DNA of 28,157 nucleotides from Oppiella nova (lineage: Eukaryota > Arthropoda > Arachnida > Sarcoptiformes > Oppiidae). Below are positions 9,587-19,976 of this stretch, piece by piece. The number at the start of each line of letters is the position of its first letter. Position 1 is the first letter of the stretch. Both the position numbers and the translations under genes were made by a program. Where the stretch lies: NCBI GenBank assembly GCA_905397405.1, contig CAJPVJ010000324.1, positions 1 through 28,157 on the forward strand. The letters are read 5' to 3'. A model generated the notes under the pieces. That model was not told the DNA's origin and did not search any database. It saw only the letters and a list, made by a program, of their open reading frames with translations.

Positions 9587-11512
9587 TTACTTTATTTGTA
9601 TGTCGTAAATCTCCCTGATAAGTGGTCCAGTATATTGTTGATAATCTTTAAAGTCCTCATTACTAATAGATTTTTGTAATTCATTTATTTTACAGATATC
9701 GGCGAAAGTGTTCATTAGTTGACATAACCTTTCTTTTGAGTCACAATCGGATCGACACTTGAATAGTAAATATCTTTGCAGTAAATAAATATACAATTGC
9801 TGTTCCAGTCTATCACCATATAAATTGAAAACATAGTTATAAGAAATTAATTATAGAAATAATAAAATATATTATTAGTATCACACAAGATTGACTGCAA
9901 ATAAATTATTTAATCTATTATGATAACATGAGATTATAAACTGTGGTTAATTCTATCACATACCACTTGGTAATTCATTTTACTTTACAAACCCTTTCTC
10001 ATATTCCCTCATACATACAGAACACACATTTGCAGTCAATAACAAGTGATTATTTGGTGCAGGTACAATTACCTAACATTATATCTGTGCTTAAGACCGG
10101 GTCGATTTGGGTTGAATAGAGTGATCGCATTAATCTAATAAATTAACTTAATTATAATTATGTATATAATTGTATATTATGTATTAACTAAAATAATTGC
10201 CATACCAATTCCATAATGATACGATCCTGGTTCCAACATGGTACAAATTTATCTATATATTCCTCGAATAACTTTTGAAATGATACAAAGTATCCGGATA
10301 TTTCATCGTTAAACACATCAAAACCAACGATAAATGAAGTCTCGTTACCCTATGAAAGACACCATTATGTAAATGAATATCAAAATAAAACTCATTTAAA
10401 TTATAATTCATTTATATACCATGTATATTGTAAATTGTTTATCATCGTGATTATAATACATTAGATTTCTAATAAACAACATTTCAGAGCACCCGTACTT
10501 AAATATGGTGTACTGGTCCTCATCGCATAGCCTACTAAATCCATTCAACCCTTTGCTATAATTAAGCAATTCTTTGACAATATCTTCAGTTCTTTGGGAG
10601 TAAAGCCTTACGTACTCTGATTTGTCCTTAAGTTTTATGATGTTTTTGGTGGACGGGTAGTCAAATATCTTGGATGTGTTCAATAACTCTCCAATTTTAT
10701 TGATCTCTAATTCATTCAAACTGTTATAATCTGTGAGCTCTTTGAACAGCGGAATGACAGCTATTTTTTGTGACTTCTCATTGATATCTTCTAACTTATG
10801 TCTGTCTTTCAATGTCTCAATACTGTGGTCCGAGTGCTCATCCAAAACGCATCCCATTATATCATCCAAGAAGTCACTGTCACCACAATCACTAGATATG
10901 GTCGACTCAAGTGGCCGTGGATTTGAGGGTTCATTCGCTTCTGAGGACGTGTTTTGACTTTCACTCAATTGTTTTCGTTTGCGTCTATTCTCTGCGACTA
11001 ATTGTCTCCTTTGCTCCCTTTCCTCATCACCTAATATGTATTCCTGTCGTATTCAATACACAAAACAAAAACATTAATTTAGTTTCGTATGAATGGTGTT
11101 CAAACAATAACTCACTTTTTTCATACCCACAGCCAAACACTTATGAAGTCTACATTTTGGACACAACTTTCTAGTGTTTGCATTGATATTGCACTTTCCA
11201 TCCGAAGGGCACTCCAATAGCTATTGAGTGAACATTTCAAACAATTATAACCATTAATTTGAAATAATAGTAAATTTTTCTAACATTATCTTTGGGAGCA
11301 TTCCTCCTGAAGAATGCTTTACATGAGTAACAAGTAATGGCACCAAAGTTTCGTCCTAAAAGACATCATAATTGTGACCACAATTAATACCAGTAATCGC
11401 TACGTTATTTCAATATAAAACATAATACGATATAAAATTTATTATTTTATCATTATTTACCGACTCCTTTATCATTGCAAATCTCGCAAATTTTATTCAC
11501 ATTTATTTCCAT
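9587..11512 (-). CDS. Hr96-like nuclear receptor, paralog 5 (unusual P-box, short hinge)
   Basis: Exons: 11512-11461, 11355-11285, 11220-11116, 11043-10420, 10349-10206, 10134-10073, 9809-9587; 1281 nt, 426 residues. The recognition helix reads CYSCKAFFRR: the first P-box residue, Glu in nearly all receptors and a direct base contact, is Tyr here. Next to it is RNFGAITC where most paralogs have RHFGAITC. Finger 2 is CPSDGKC then CPKCRLHKC. The acidic linker has lost about 20 residues relative to its neighbours (GCVLDEHSDHSIETL), so the hinge is short. The ligand-binding domain (DEDQYTIFKYG) and the AF-2 helix (PLIREIYDI) are intact. Intron 6 is 263 bp. It is probably expressed as a normal receptor with changed DNA specificity; that is inference. 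Confidence 0.9.
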
Positions 11513-11801
11513 TTTTATTTATTTTATTAATTTATCTCGATAATATCACTTAATTTTACCGAGTATCTACAAAAGATACAGAAATAATATACATTAAATA
11601 CTAACAATTATGTTATTAATAAATTATTAATTTCTTTGAGCACCAATACATTAAATTTTTACGTTTAAAATATAGTTGCTATGCGATTTTAAAATAAATA
11701 AATTTTTATTGTCATTGTCAACAGAAAATACTTTTCTAAAATTATAAATATAAATATTGTACAATAGTCGGAATATGTTGAAAGTAATGCTTTTGTAATT
11801 C

Positions 11802-11827
11802 ACTATGAAAAATGTGCTGTATAATGG
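11802..11827 (-). promoter_or_regulatory. Conserved core-promoter-like motif, paralog 5
   Basis: About 290-315 bp upstream of the ATG; the plus strand reads gctgtataatgg preceded by a ctatgaaaaatgt-like word, the counterpart of 8931-8952. Confidence 0.4.
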
Positions 11828-11874
11828 ACTGCCAAGGACTAACAAAAATAATACTATAATAAAGTTTTACTCCC

Positions 11875-11933
11875 CTAAGCGATTGATTGTGTACCGTATT
11901 TTATCAGTAATCAAGTGCAATTATCAAAACATT
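11875..11933 (-). promoter_or_regulatory. Conserved upstream module of paralog 5
   Basis: About 360-420 bp upstream of the ATG, with taagcgattgattg, ttatcagtaatc and gcaattatc in the order seen upstream of paralogs 3 and 4. Confidence 0.5.
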
Positions 11934-12389
11934 TATAATAGCTATTTTATTATTATTCTACTGTTTTATAAATCTATTGCACCGGTATCTGTACCATTTG
12001 TACCAATGACATCTATTTTTGTACAAAATAGGATTTTCTTAATATTCTTAATTTGTTTAAAGTATTTATTATTTTGCAATTCTTATGGTAATATTGAATG
12101 TTTATGTGTATATCTAATGAAACCTTATTTATATTTTCATTGTATTTTAAAGATTATTTGACACAACAATTTTAATAAATAAATTCAAATTTAAGATATT
12201 GCCCTAATGTAAATAGTAGTTTATTTTGTTATTGTAAATATATTGATTATTAATGTCATTGCAAAATAACAATTTAATAGTTATATATTGTTTAATTAAT
12301 AAAGTAAATAGTAAGATTTGTTCGGTTAAATAATTTAAGTTTTATATTCAAAATTGTCTAGTTTAATTGTAATATAAAAATAGATATTT

Positions 12390-14312
12390 TTATTCTTGTG
12401 CTGGAACATCATAAATCTCCTTGATCAATGGTCCAGAATGTTTAACATATCCTTTAAGTTCTTCATAATCAAGAGTTTTTTGTAATTCAAGCATTTTGTA
12501 GATATCGGCGAAAGTGTTCATTAGTTGACATAACCTTTCCTGAGATTCACAATCCGATCGACACTTCAATAGTAAATATCTTTGGAGTAAATAAATATAT
12601 AACTGTTGTTCGAGTCTATTATAGAAATAGAAAACAATGATTAATTATTCATATAATTATACAAATTTAATTGATTTTTTATTAAATATTATTTTAATAA
12701 CATCACCATTGTGCATTTAATACCTAATATTATGCCTATGTTTAAGATTAGGTCGGTTCGGGTTGAACAGTGCGATCGCAGAAATCTGCCAATATTACAA
12801 TTAAAAATAAATAAACAATTTAACATGCAACATTTGTCGTACCAATTCCAATATGACACGATCCCGTTTCCATTGTGGTAGAAATTTAGCAATGTATTCC
12901 CCGAAAAAATCCTTAAATTGTTTTATATGACTCGTCATCTCCTCTTGAAATAAATCAAAACTAACTACAAATGAAGTCTCGCTATCCTATGACAAACACA
13001 TTGTTACTATCAATGAATATATCGTATATTGAATTTATACAAACCATGATTAATTTGAAATATTTTTCATCCTCGTTATAAAACATCAAGGCCCTAAGTA
13101 GCATCATTTCGACGCACCCGATTTTAAACAAGGTAAATTGATCCTCAGCGCATGCACTCGTAAATCCAGTCAATCCTTTGCAATAATTTAGCGCTTCTTT
13201 AATACTCTCATCCGTTCTTTTTGAGAAGATTCTCATATAATCAGCCTTTTCCTTAATAATTATTGTGTTTTTAGTAGCAGGGTAGTCAAATATTTTCGAT
13301 GTTGTCAACAACTCTCCAATCTTATTGACCTCTAATGCATTCAAACCGTTATAATCCGTGAGTTCTTTGAACATAGGAATGACAGCTATTTTCTGGGCCC
13401 TCTGTCTGATCTCTTTCAACATAAGTCTTTCACCCAATGTCTCAATACTTTGATCCGTGTCCTCACTATTCACATAATTTTCAATTTCCATAATCTGTGC
13501 GCTCAGGTCCTCATCCGTGACGTCCAAAACACTATCAGTAATGTCACCCAAGAAGGAGTCATCAGATATGGTCGACACAATTGATGCAGGATTTGAGGAT
13601 TTATTCACTTTTGAAGATAAGGTTTGGCTTTCATTTAATTGTCGTTTGCGTCGATTCTCTTCCACCACTCGCCTCCTTTGCTCCCTTTCCTCATCGCTTA
13701 ATATGAGTTCCTGTGAATACAACAAGTCTTATTTTTTTGGTCTAAATAGAGTTCAACAATAACTTACTTTTTTCATACCCACTGCAAAACACTTATTAAG
13801 TCTACATTTTGGACACAACTTTCTAGTGTTTATACTTATTTTGCACTTTCCATCCGAAGGGCACTCCACTAACTATTCACAATAATTCATGAATAATAAC
13901 ATCAATTAATTTACACTTTTTTCTATTACCTGTTCTTTGTTGGCATTCCTCCAGTGTTTATACTTATTTTGCACTTTCCATCCGAAGGGCACTCCACTAA
14001 CTATTCACAATAATTCATGAATAATAACATCAATTAATTTACACTTTTTTCTATTACCTGTTCTTTGTTGGCATTCCTCCGGAAGAATCCTTTACACGGT
14101 TCACAAGTAATGGCACCGAAGTGTCGGCCTATAAGTCATCCGAGTTTGTGATAAATAATAATAATAATAATAATAACTAGTTACTTATTCTTTATACAGG
14201 TAACGTATTAATTTAATATTAAGAAACTTGTATAAAGTTTTATGAATAATATTTATTTACCAATTCCTTTATCGCTGCAAATCTCGCATATTTTGTTCAC
14301 TTTGATTTCCAT
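12390..14312 (-). CDS. Hr96-like nuclear receptor, paralog 6 (EPCKG P-box, duplicated exon pieces)
   Basis: Exons: 14312-14261, 14128-14058, 13872-13768, 13710-13045, 12986-12843, 12785-12724, 12615-12390; 1326 nt, 441 residues. The recognition helix is CEPCKGFFRR: the canonical NR1 Gly at its last variable position, but Pro at the second. A 128-bp exact tandem duplication (13825-14080) lies between exons 2 and 3, leaving an extra half exon 3 fused to a half exon 2. If that 71-nt piece (14000-13930) were spliced in, the frame would shift, so the model skips it. The hinge and exon 4 are very close to paralog 7. The ligand-binding signature is AEDQFTLFKIG and the end is GPLIKEIYDVPAQE. It is probably functional if the duplication is an artefact or is skipped. 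Confidence 0.87.
13825..14080. repeat. Exact tandem duplication, period 128 bp, across exons 2-3 of paralog 6
   Basis: 13825-13952 and 13953-14080 are identical (128/128). The unit runs from inside exon 3, across the intron, into exon 2. The period equals that of 3726-3981. No other paralog has it. Very recent duplication or assembly overlap. Confidence 0.92.
14151..14176. repeat. ATA trinucleotide microsatellite
   Basis: A run of about eight ATA units in intron 1 of paralog 6. Confidence 0.85.
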
Positions 14313-15511
14313 TTTAATTAATATTCTATGAATTTATTTTAAGAATATATTTCCATATTAACATAGAATTTGATCAATTATTACAAGATATAAATACCAA
14401 TAGTTTCATTAAAAAATTATTATTTCTATTCAATAGTAAGTAACTATTTATTTTTAAAATATACTCATGGCATTTTAAACTAATGAATAAATTAATATTA
14501 CTGTAATCAGTAAACTTTTTAAATAATTATAAATAGTATAAATGTTCAGTAAATAATGGATTTGTAATCCCACTTACATATGAAATATGCTGTATAATAG
14601 ACTAACCATATAATGCTAATAAACTTTTATGATGATTTGTTTTAGTACTTTCGGTTTGTACGATATCAACAATTAACAAAAGCTATATTTATATCACAAT
14701 TCTAATACATCGGTATAGATAATGACATCTACCTGGATTAAAACTCATGGTTTTATTAGAATTCCTAATTTGATTAAAGTTAAATTTACAGTATTAAGTA
14801 ATTCTTATGGTAATGATTCAAAAGTGTTGTGCCAGTACTTATTACTTTTTACTTCTACTTACTAAACGTTTTAATAACTTTCAATTTATAAACATGATAT
14901 ATTAAATAATTATATTTGCAGCACAGCTATTTATTATAATAAAAATTATAAAAACTTATGTTTTTAAGAGTATTTGCCACAAGTAATGTCATTCAATAAT
15001 AAATTTTGTAAATAATAATTTATATACCGGTAATTATTGTACTGTACTAGATTTGATTGTGTAATACTATATTCAGTGTTATGGAAAATACACAAAACTT
15101 TGTACTCTTTTTAATTTATTTATTTGCTTTAAATTCAAAGTATTTTTACACTAATTTTGTTTATGATTTTGAATGTTTAATGTTTTATAATATAAATGCA
15201 CAAATGTAGAATTGTTTAAATTTTTAATGATATCATATTTGTTTAAATTAATATTTTTATCTATTCATTTCATTATCTAATCTGTAAAAGTGTTTAAAAT
15301 GCAAAACCCTTGAAATCGATGTATTTTTTGAGTTAAATTTATAGTATATTGTAAATAATTAATTAATTAATCTACAAAATACATAACATTCTACATTGAA
15401 CCGCATCAATGAATATATTGTACATGTATTATGTGTTTGTGTTTATTTATAATTAAATAATTAGCAAAATTCATTTTAATATTACAATTACAAAGAATTT
15501 GGATACAAGTC
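14313..15511. other. Intergenic DNA between paralog 6 and the Nudix gene
   Basis: AT-rich, with no gene seen. The two genes diverge from this 1.2-kb stretch, so it holds both promoters. A promoter-like motif for paralog 6 lies at 14578-14600. The GATA-type module found in paralogs 3, 4, 5 and 7 is not recognisable here. Confidence 0.65.
14578..14600 (-). promoter_or_regulatory. Conserved core-promoter-like motif, paralog 6
   Basis: About 265-290 bp upstream of the ATG; the plus strand reads tgaaatatgctgtataata, very close to the words upstream of paralogs 4, 5 and 7. Confidence 0.4.
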
Positions 15512-16764
15512 ATGGATTTATTGGACACACAAATCGAGACAATATTTAATGGTCAGCCCTTGTCTCAAGACATACCATTTGTTTGCGATTTTGAAGCCTA
15601 TGACTCCATCAGTAAATCCGGTATATATTATATTTAAAAACTATAATTAAATATATTGACAGGTATATTGATTGCAATAAAAGTTTGTTTCAATTGTCAC
15701 CAGAACTTAAATCAACGATTGTTCAAAAGAATGTGTATTATATAGTGTTTGCTGTGATTTTCAATGACAAGAATGTGCTTATGATTCAAGAGGCACATCG
15801 CAAATGTCGAGGTCAGTGGGCACTGCCAGCAGGAAAGGTAGATCCGAATGAGCAGATAATAGACGCTATTCGGAGGGAAGTGCTCGAAGAGTCTGGTCTG
15901 GAGATTGTAGCAACAGATTTAGTGATGATAGAGACCGCTCCTAAGTATAAGCATTTAACTTGTCATTTTAGATTCATATATTCCGGGCGTGTCATCGGTG
16001 GTCAACTAAAGAGTGTTGAGGACAGGGAGTCAATTCAGGCCAAGTGGTGGTCTGAAAGTGACATCAGTTCACTGAATCTACGATATAATGACACAATCGA
16101 TATCATAAATGTTGTCCGCAATTATAACAGATCTGTGGCAGCGATTCCGTATCATATCTCACGATTCACTGCCATTTGGGCTCATAATAGGATGTTATTA
16201 AGAGTGGTATTCACTGCCAAAAGAGATCAAAAGTATGATTTAATTGTTATATCAATTAATTCATTATTAATACTGTTTCATATATTATATTAATAAATCA
16301 GTGATATATTTATAGTAACAGTCACTACATAGTGATCTCAAAGCCACCATCCCCTCATCTACCTGTATGCGCAATAAATGATCAAGCTAATTTAAATAAT
16401 ATTCTCAATGTTTTTCTTAAGGTTTTGCCTTAAATTTATTTTAATTAATTTGTCGAAAATAAACGATAAATTAATTTATATATTGTTATTATAGGAAATT
16501 TTTATCAATCAATACCCGGCTGACTCACTACTGGGTGTGCTATCTGTGGAGCACAACGGAGTTCCCGAACACTCTCACGACGGCCTCTGTATCACTGTCT
16601 TAGCCAGGAGTCGGGTGCCATATGAAGGTGTGGGCAGAATATGTGGTGATTATGAATGGATGCAAATGAGTCCATCACTGGAAGCGCTGCTCACCCGCTA
16701 TCTCGACAGTCCTAACACAGAGTTAATTCAATGGAGACCTAAGGACTGGAATATAAGACGTTAA
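15512..16764 (+). CDS. NUDT18: Nudix hydrolase, NUDT18 (MTH3)-like
   Basis: Four exons: 15512-15620, 15704-16232, 16316-16421, 16495-16764; 1014 nt, 337 residues, close to the 323 of human NUDT18. I chose the exon 2 acceptor at 15703 because it follows a pyrimidine-rich tract and is the only nearby AG that keeps the frame. The Nudix fold begins at QKNVYYIVFAVIF. The Nudix box G-x5-E-x7-REVLEESGL is complete, with the catalytic REx2EE glutamates, and is preceded by the family stretch RGQWALPAGK. The C-terminal domain keeps NUDT18 landmarks: PHLPV in exon 3 and HSHDGLCITVLA in exon 4. Human NUDT18 hydrolyses oxidised guanine diphosphates such as 8-oxo-dGDP, cleaning the nucleotide pool; cytosolic action is presumed. 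It is the only non-receptor gene inside the cluster and lies on the opposite strand. No defects seen. Confidence 0.93.
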
Positions 16765-16956
16765 GAGACAGACTAATAGGACTTCCTGAAATGGACAGAC
16801 ATGGATAACCTTTTCACGCAATTAACTGTTTTATAAGATTTTATTTTGACTTCAAATTACTTAAATGTATTTCTATATTATTCGGTAATGCGATTAATAA
16901 TATTATTATTATATAATTAACATTGAAAAGTTATTATATTTATTAAATTGTAATTG

Positions 16957-16962
16957 AATAAA
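16957..16962 (+). terminator. Candidate poly(A) signal of the Nudix gene
   Basis: AATAAA about 190 bp after the stop codon. Such hexamers are common by chance in DNA this AT-rich. Confidence 0.3.
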
Positions 16963-17021
16963 ATAATTTAAATATGACAAAAAAATTAATAAAATGAACT
17001 CAAAGTCTTAAGTTCGCAGAG

Positions 17022-17040
17022 ATGTCACTGTCGGTGACAT
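17022..17040. repeat. Perfect 7-bp-stem hairpin
   Basis: atgtcac and gtgacat flank a 5-base loop, in a small GC-richer island between two convergent genes. Possible 3'-end structure; function unknown. Confidence 0.5.
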
Positions 17041-17410
17041 TCATCCTAATAATGAAGACAATAATTCAAATTACAAGAACTGTTTCTGCATTTCTTATAA
17101 ATATAATTATATAATATCTATATATAACTAATTTAAGTTAGAAAACATTCAACAAGTCATTTACTAACAATGCCAAAAGTTTCATTTATTACAACATCGC
17201 ACAATCATTGTTTTATAAAACATTTTCACTGTACCGGTAAATAAATTGGTTATTATTGTGATAGTCAAATAATAATAGTAAAATATCTCAATAGAAAATA
17301 TATTTATATATTTTTTAATTTTAAAAACTAGTAAATTATAATATTTAAACTGCTAAATAATTTAGTTTGTCATAAAAAATTGATTAGGTTTAATATAATT
17401 ATAGAGATGT

Positions 17411-19153
17411 TTATTCTGTTAGTGGAAAATCATAAATCTCCTTGATAAGTGGTCCAGAATATTGTACGTATTCTTTAATGTCTTCATATCCTAGAGTTTT
17501 TTGCAATTCAACCATTTTGTAGATATCGGCGAAAGTGTTCATTAGTTTACATAACCTTTCCTGAGATTCACAATCGGATCGACACTTCAATAGTAAATAT
17601 CTTTGCAATAAATAAATATACAATTGCTGTTCCAGTCTATTATATCGATAAAAATAACAATAAATTAATTTTATTATTATAAAAATTCTACTAAAAACAA
17701 CATGGAGTATTTAATACCTGATATTTTGTCTATGTTTAAGATTAGGTCGGTTTGGGTTAAACAGTGCGATCGCAGAAATCTGAAAGGTTTTAAACTTAAT
17801 TAATATTTAACAGCACCATTTGTCATACCAATTCCAAAATGAGCCGGTCCCGTTTCCATTGTGGTAGAAATTTGTCCAGGTACTGCTCGAAAAAATATTT
17901 GAATTGTTTTATATGATTCGAGAGCTCGTCTTGAAATAAATCAAAACTAACTACAAATGAAGTCTCGCTATCCTATGACAGAAAATTATTATCAATATAT
18001 ATATGCTATCATAGAATTTATAAATACCAAGTTGAGTTTAAAATATTTTTCATCATTGTTGTAGAACATTAGAGATCTAAGTAGCATCATTTCGACAGAC
18101 CCGTGTTTGAACAAGGTATACTGATCATCAGGGCATGTATTTGTGAATCCACTCAACCCTTTGCAATAGTTTAGCGCTTCCTTAACACATTCCTCAGTTC
18201 TCTTAGAGTAAAAATGAACATAGTCTAATTTGTTCTCGATTATTAATGTATTTTTAGTAGCAGGGTAGTCAAATATTTTGGATATGGCCAATAGCTCCCC
18301 AATCTTATTGACTTCTAAGTCATTCAAACCGTTGTAATCCGTGAGTTCTTTGAACATAGGAATGACAGTCATTTTCTGTGCCTTCTGTCTGATCTCTTTC
18401 AACATAAGTCTTTCACTCAATGTCTCAATACTTTGATCCGTGTCCTCACTATTCACATAATTTTCAATTTCCATAATCTGTGCGCTCAGGTCCTCATCCG
18501 TGACGTCTAAAACACTATCAGTGATGTCACCCAAGAAGGAGTCATCAGATATGGTCGACACAATTGATGCCGGATTTGAGGATTTATTCACTTCTGAAGA
18601 TGAGGTTTGGCTTTCATTTAATTGTCGTTTGCGTCGATTCTCTTCCAACACTCGCCTCCTTTGCTCCCTTTCCTCATCGCTTAGTATGAGTTCCTGTGAA
18701 TACAAGTCTTATTTTTTTGGTCTAAATAGAGTTCAACAATAACTTACTTTTTTCATACCCACTGCAAAACATTTATGAAGTCTACATTTTGGACACAACT
18801 TTCTAGTGTTTATATTTATTTTGCACTTTCCGTCCGAAGGGCACTCAAATAACTAATCAAATAAATCATGAATAATAATAATAATATCAATTTATTTACA
18901 CATTTTATTACCTGTTCTTTGTTAGCATTCCTCCTAAAGAATGCTTTACACGATTCACAAGTAATTATACCGAAGTGTCTGCCTATAAGTCCCCAGAATT
19001 TAATATAAAAATATTAATTAATAACTAATTACTTATTTCTTATAAAATATTAATTTATAATTAAGAATCTTATATACAATTTTATTTAACAAGTTATTTA
19101 CCAATTCCTTTATCGCTGCAAATCTCACAAATTTTATTCGTTTGTCTCTTCAT
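17411..19153 (-). CDS. Hr96-like nuclear receptor, paralog 7 (complete)
   Basis: Exons: 19153-19102, 18982-18912, 18852-18748, 18693-18028, 17972-17829, 17779-17718, 17636-17411; 1326 nt, 441 residues, exactly the exon lengths of paralog 6. The start is MKRQTNKICEIC. The recognition helix is the Hr96-type CESCKAFFRR, preceded by HFGIITC where its neighbours have HFGAITC. Finger 2 is CPSDGKC then CPKCRLHKC. Exon 4 is nearly identical to that of paralog 6 through the hinge and diverges in the ligand-binding part (CPDDQYTLFKHG). The end is GPLIKEIYDFPLTE. Paralogs 6 and 7 are therefore recent duplicates on either side of the Nudix gene. They share most of the linker but differ in the recognition helix and in residues likely to line the pocket. 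Confidence 0.92.
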
Positions 19154-19398
19154 TTTAATTAATATTTTATGAATTTATGTAAATATAAATACAGTTTATA
19201 TTATGATAACCATTCAATTTTAGGGTATATTACACAATTGAAAAATAAAAACATAATTCAACGAAAGACATGTATATATTTTACATATTTATAATAATAC
19301 AGTACTTTATAACTTCAATATTAAGTGTGATTAATGTTTTCATCAGGTGTTGAAAATTGTAAATATTATTAATTTGTATGTAATTCATACAGTATATC

Positions 19399-19420
19399 TG
19401 ATGAAATATCTTGTATAATA
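19399..19420 (-). promoter_or_regulatory. Conserved core-promoter-like motif, paralog 7
   Basis: About 245-270 bp upstream of the ATG; the plus strand reads tgatgaaatatcttgtataa, the counterpart of the motifs of paralogs 4-6. Confidence 0.4.
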
Positions 19421-19439
19421 AATATGCATATATTTTTAG

Positions 19440-19500
19440 AGTTGATAAACAATTTTTTGCGATTGCGTTATGAGTTATAACCAGCAACAAAAGCAATTGC
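19440..19500 (-). promoter_or_regulatory. Conserved upstream module of paralog 7
   Basis: About 290-350 bp upstream of the ATG. It holds gttgataaacaa, gcgattgcg and aaagcaattgcc in the order found upstream of paralog 4, but the TTATCAG word is degraded. Confidence 0.4.
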
Positions 19501-19976
19501 CACAAATTATATTACGACAAACCAGAATTGGCTTGATATCATTGGGAATAAAAATTACTGTTTTAATAATTTAATTTTTCAAAATAATATACAATTTAGT
19601 TTTGCAAATTTATTTTTAAGTTTTGATAGTTTTATTAAATTTGTTTAATATTTTATTTGCTAAATATAATAATAACAACAACCTTGATTATCTAATTGTA
19701 TATTTCAAGGCAAACTACAATGAATAACTCCTTATCCTTTTCAAGCGCTTTATTTAACTTTATTTAATTGTATTAAATAACTTTTAAACATTATATTAGA
19801 TTTTTATAATACGAGTTTGAATATAAACATTATTATAAGATAGGAACTTTAAATGTGTAATCAATAGAAATGTATTATATAATATTGTATACTATTGTAT
19901 ATATTGTATTCTTGAATAGTTACAAATATATTTCATGTTATTATGAGTTATAGTCAGAAATATTTGGTAAATCTCA

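Larger units (their letters stand above)
11513..12389. other. Intergenic DNA between paralogs 5 and 6
   Basis: AT-rich and non-coding. A plus-strand open frame at 11805-12161 is low-complexity and overlaps the conserved upstream module, so I do not treat it as a gene. Confidence 0.65.
16765..17410. other. Intergenic DNA between the Nudix gene and paralog 7
   Basis: AT-rich 3' flanks of two convergent genes. It contains a candidate poly(A) signal and a short perfect hairpin (17022-17040); no coding sequence. Confidence 0.65.
19154..19976. other. Intergenic DNA between paralogs 7 and 8
   Basis: AT-rich, with no gene; upstream elements of paralog 7 at 19399-19500. Confidence 0.65.

Noticed and set aside
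11805-12161. Plus-strand open frame of 118 codons between paralogs 5 and 6
   Set aside because: Low-complexity, hydrophobic translation of AT-rich upstream DNA; it overlaps the conserved upstream module and has no counterpart in the matching regions of other paralogs.
15621-15662. A 42-bp first intron for the Nudix gene, with acceptor at 15662
   Set aside because: It would shift the reading frame; the acceptor at 15703, with a pyrimidine tract and an 83-bp intron, keeps the frame and matches the size of the next introns.
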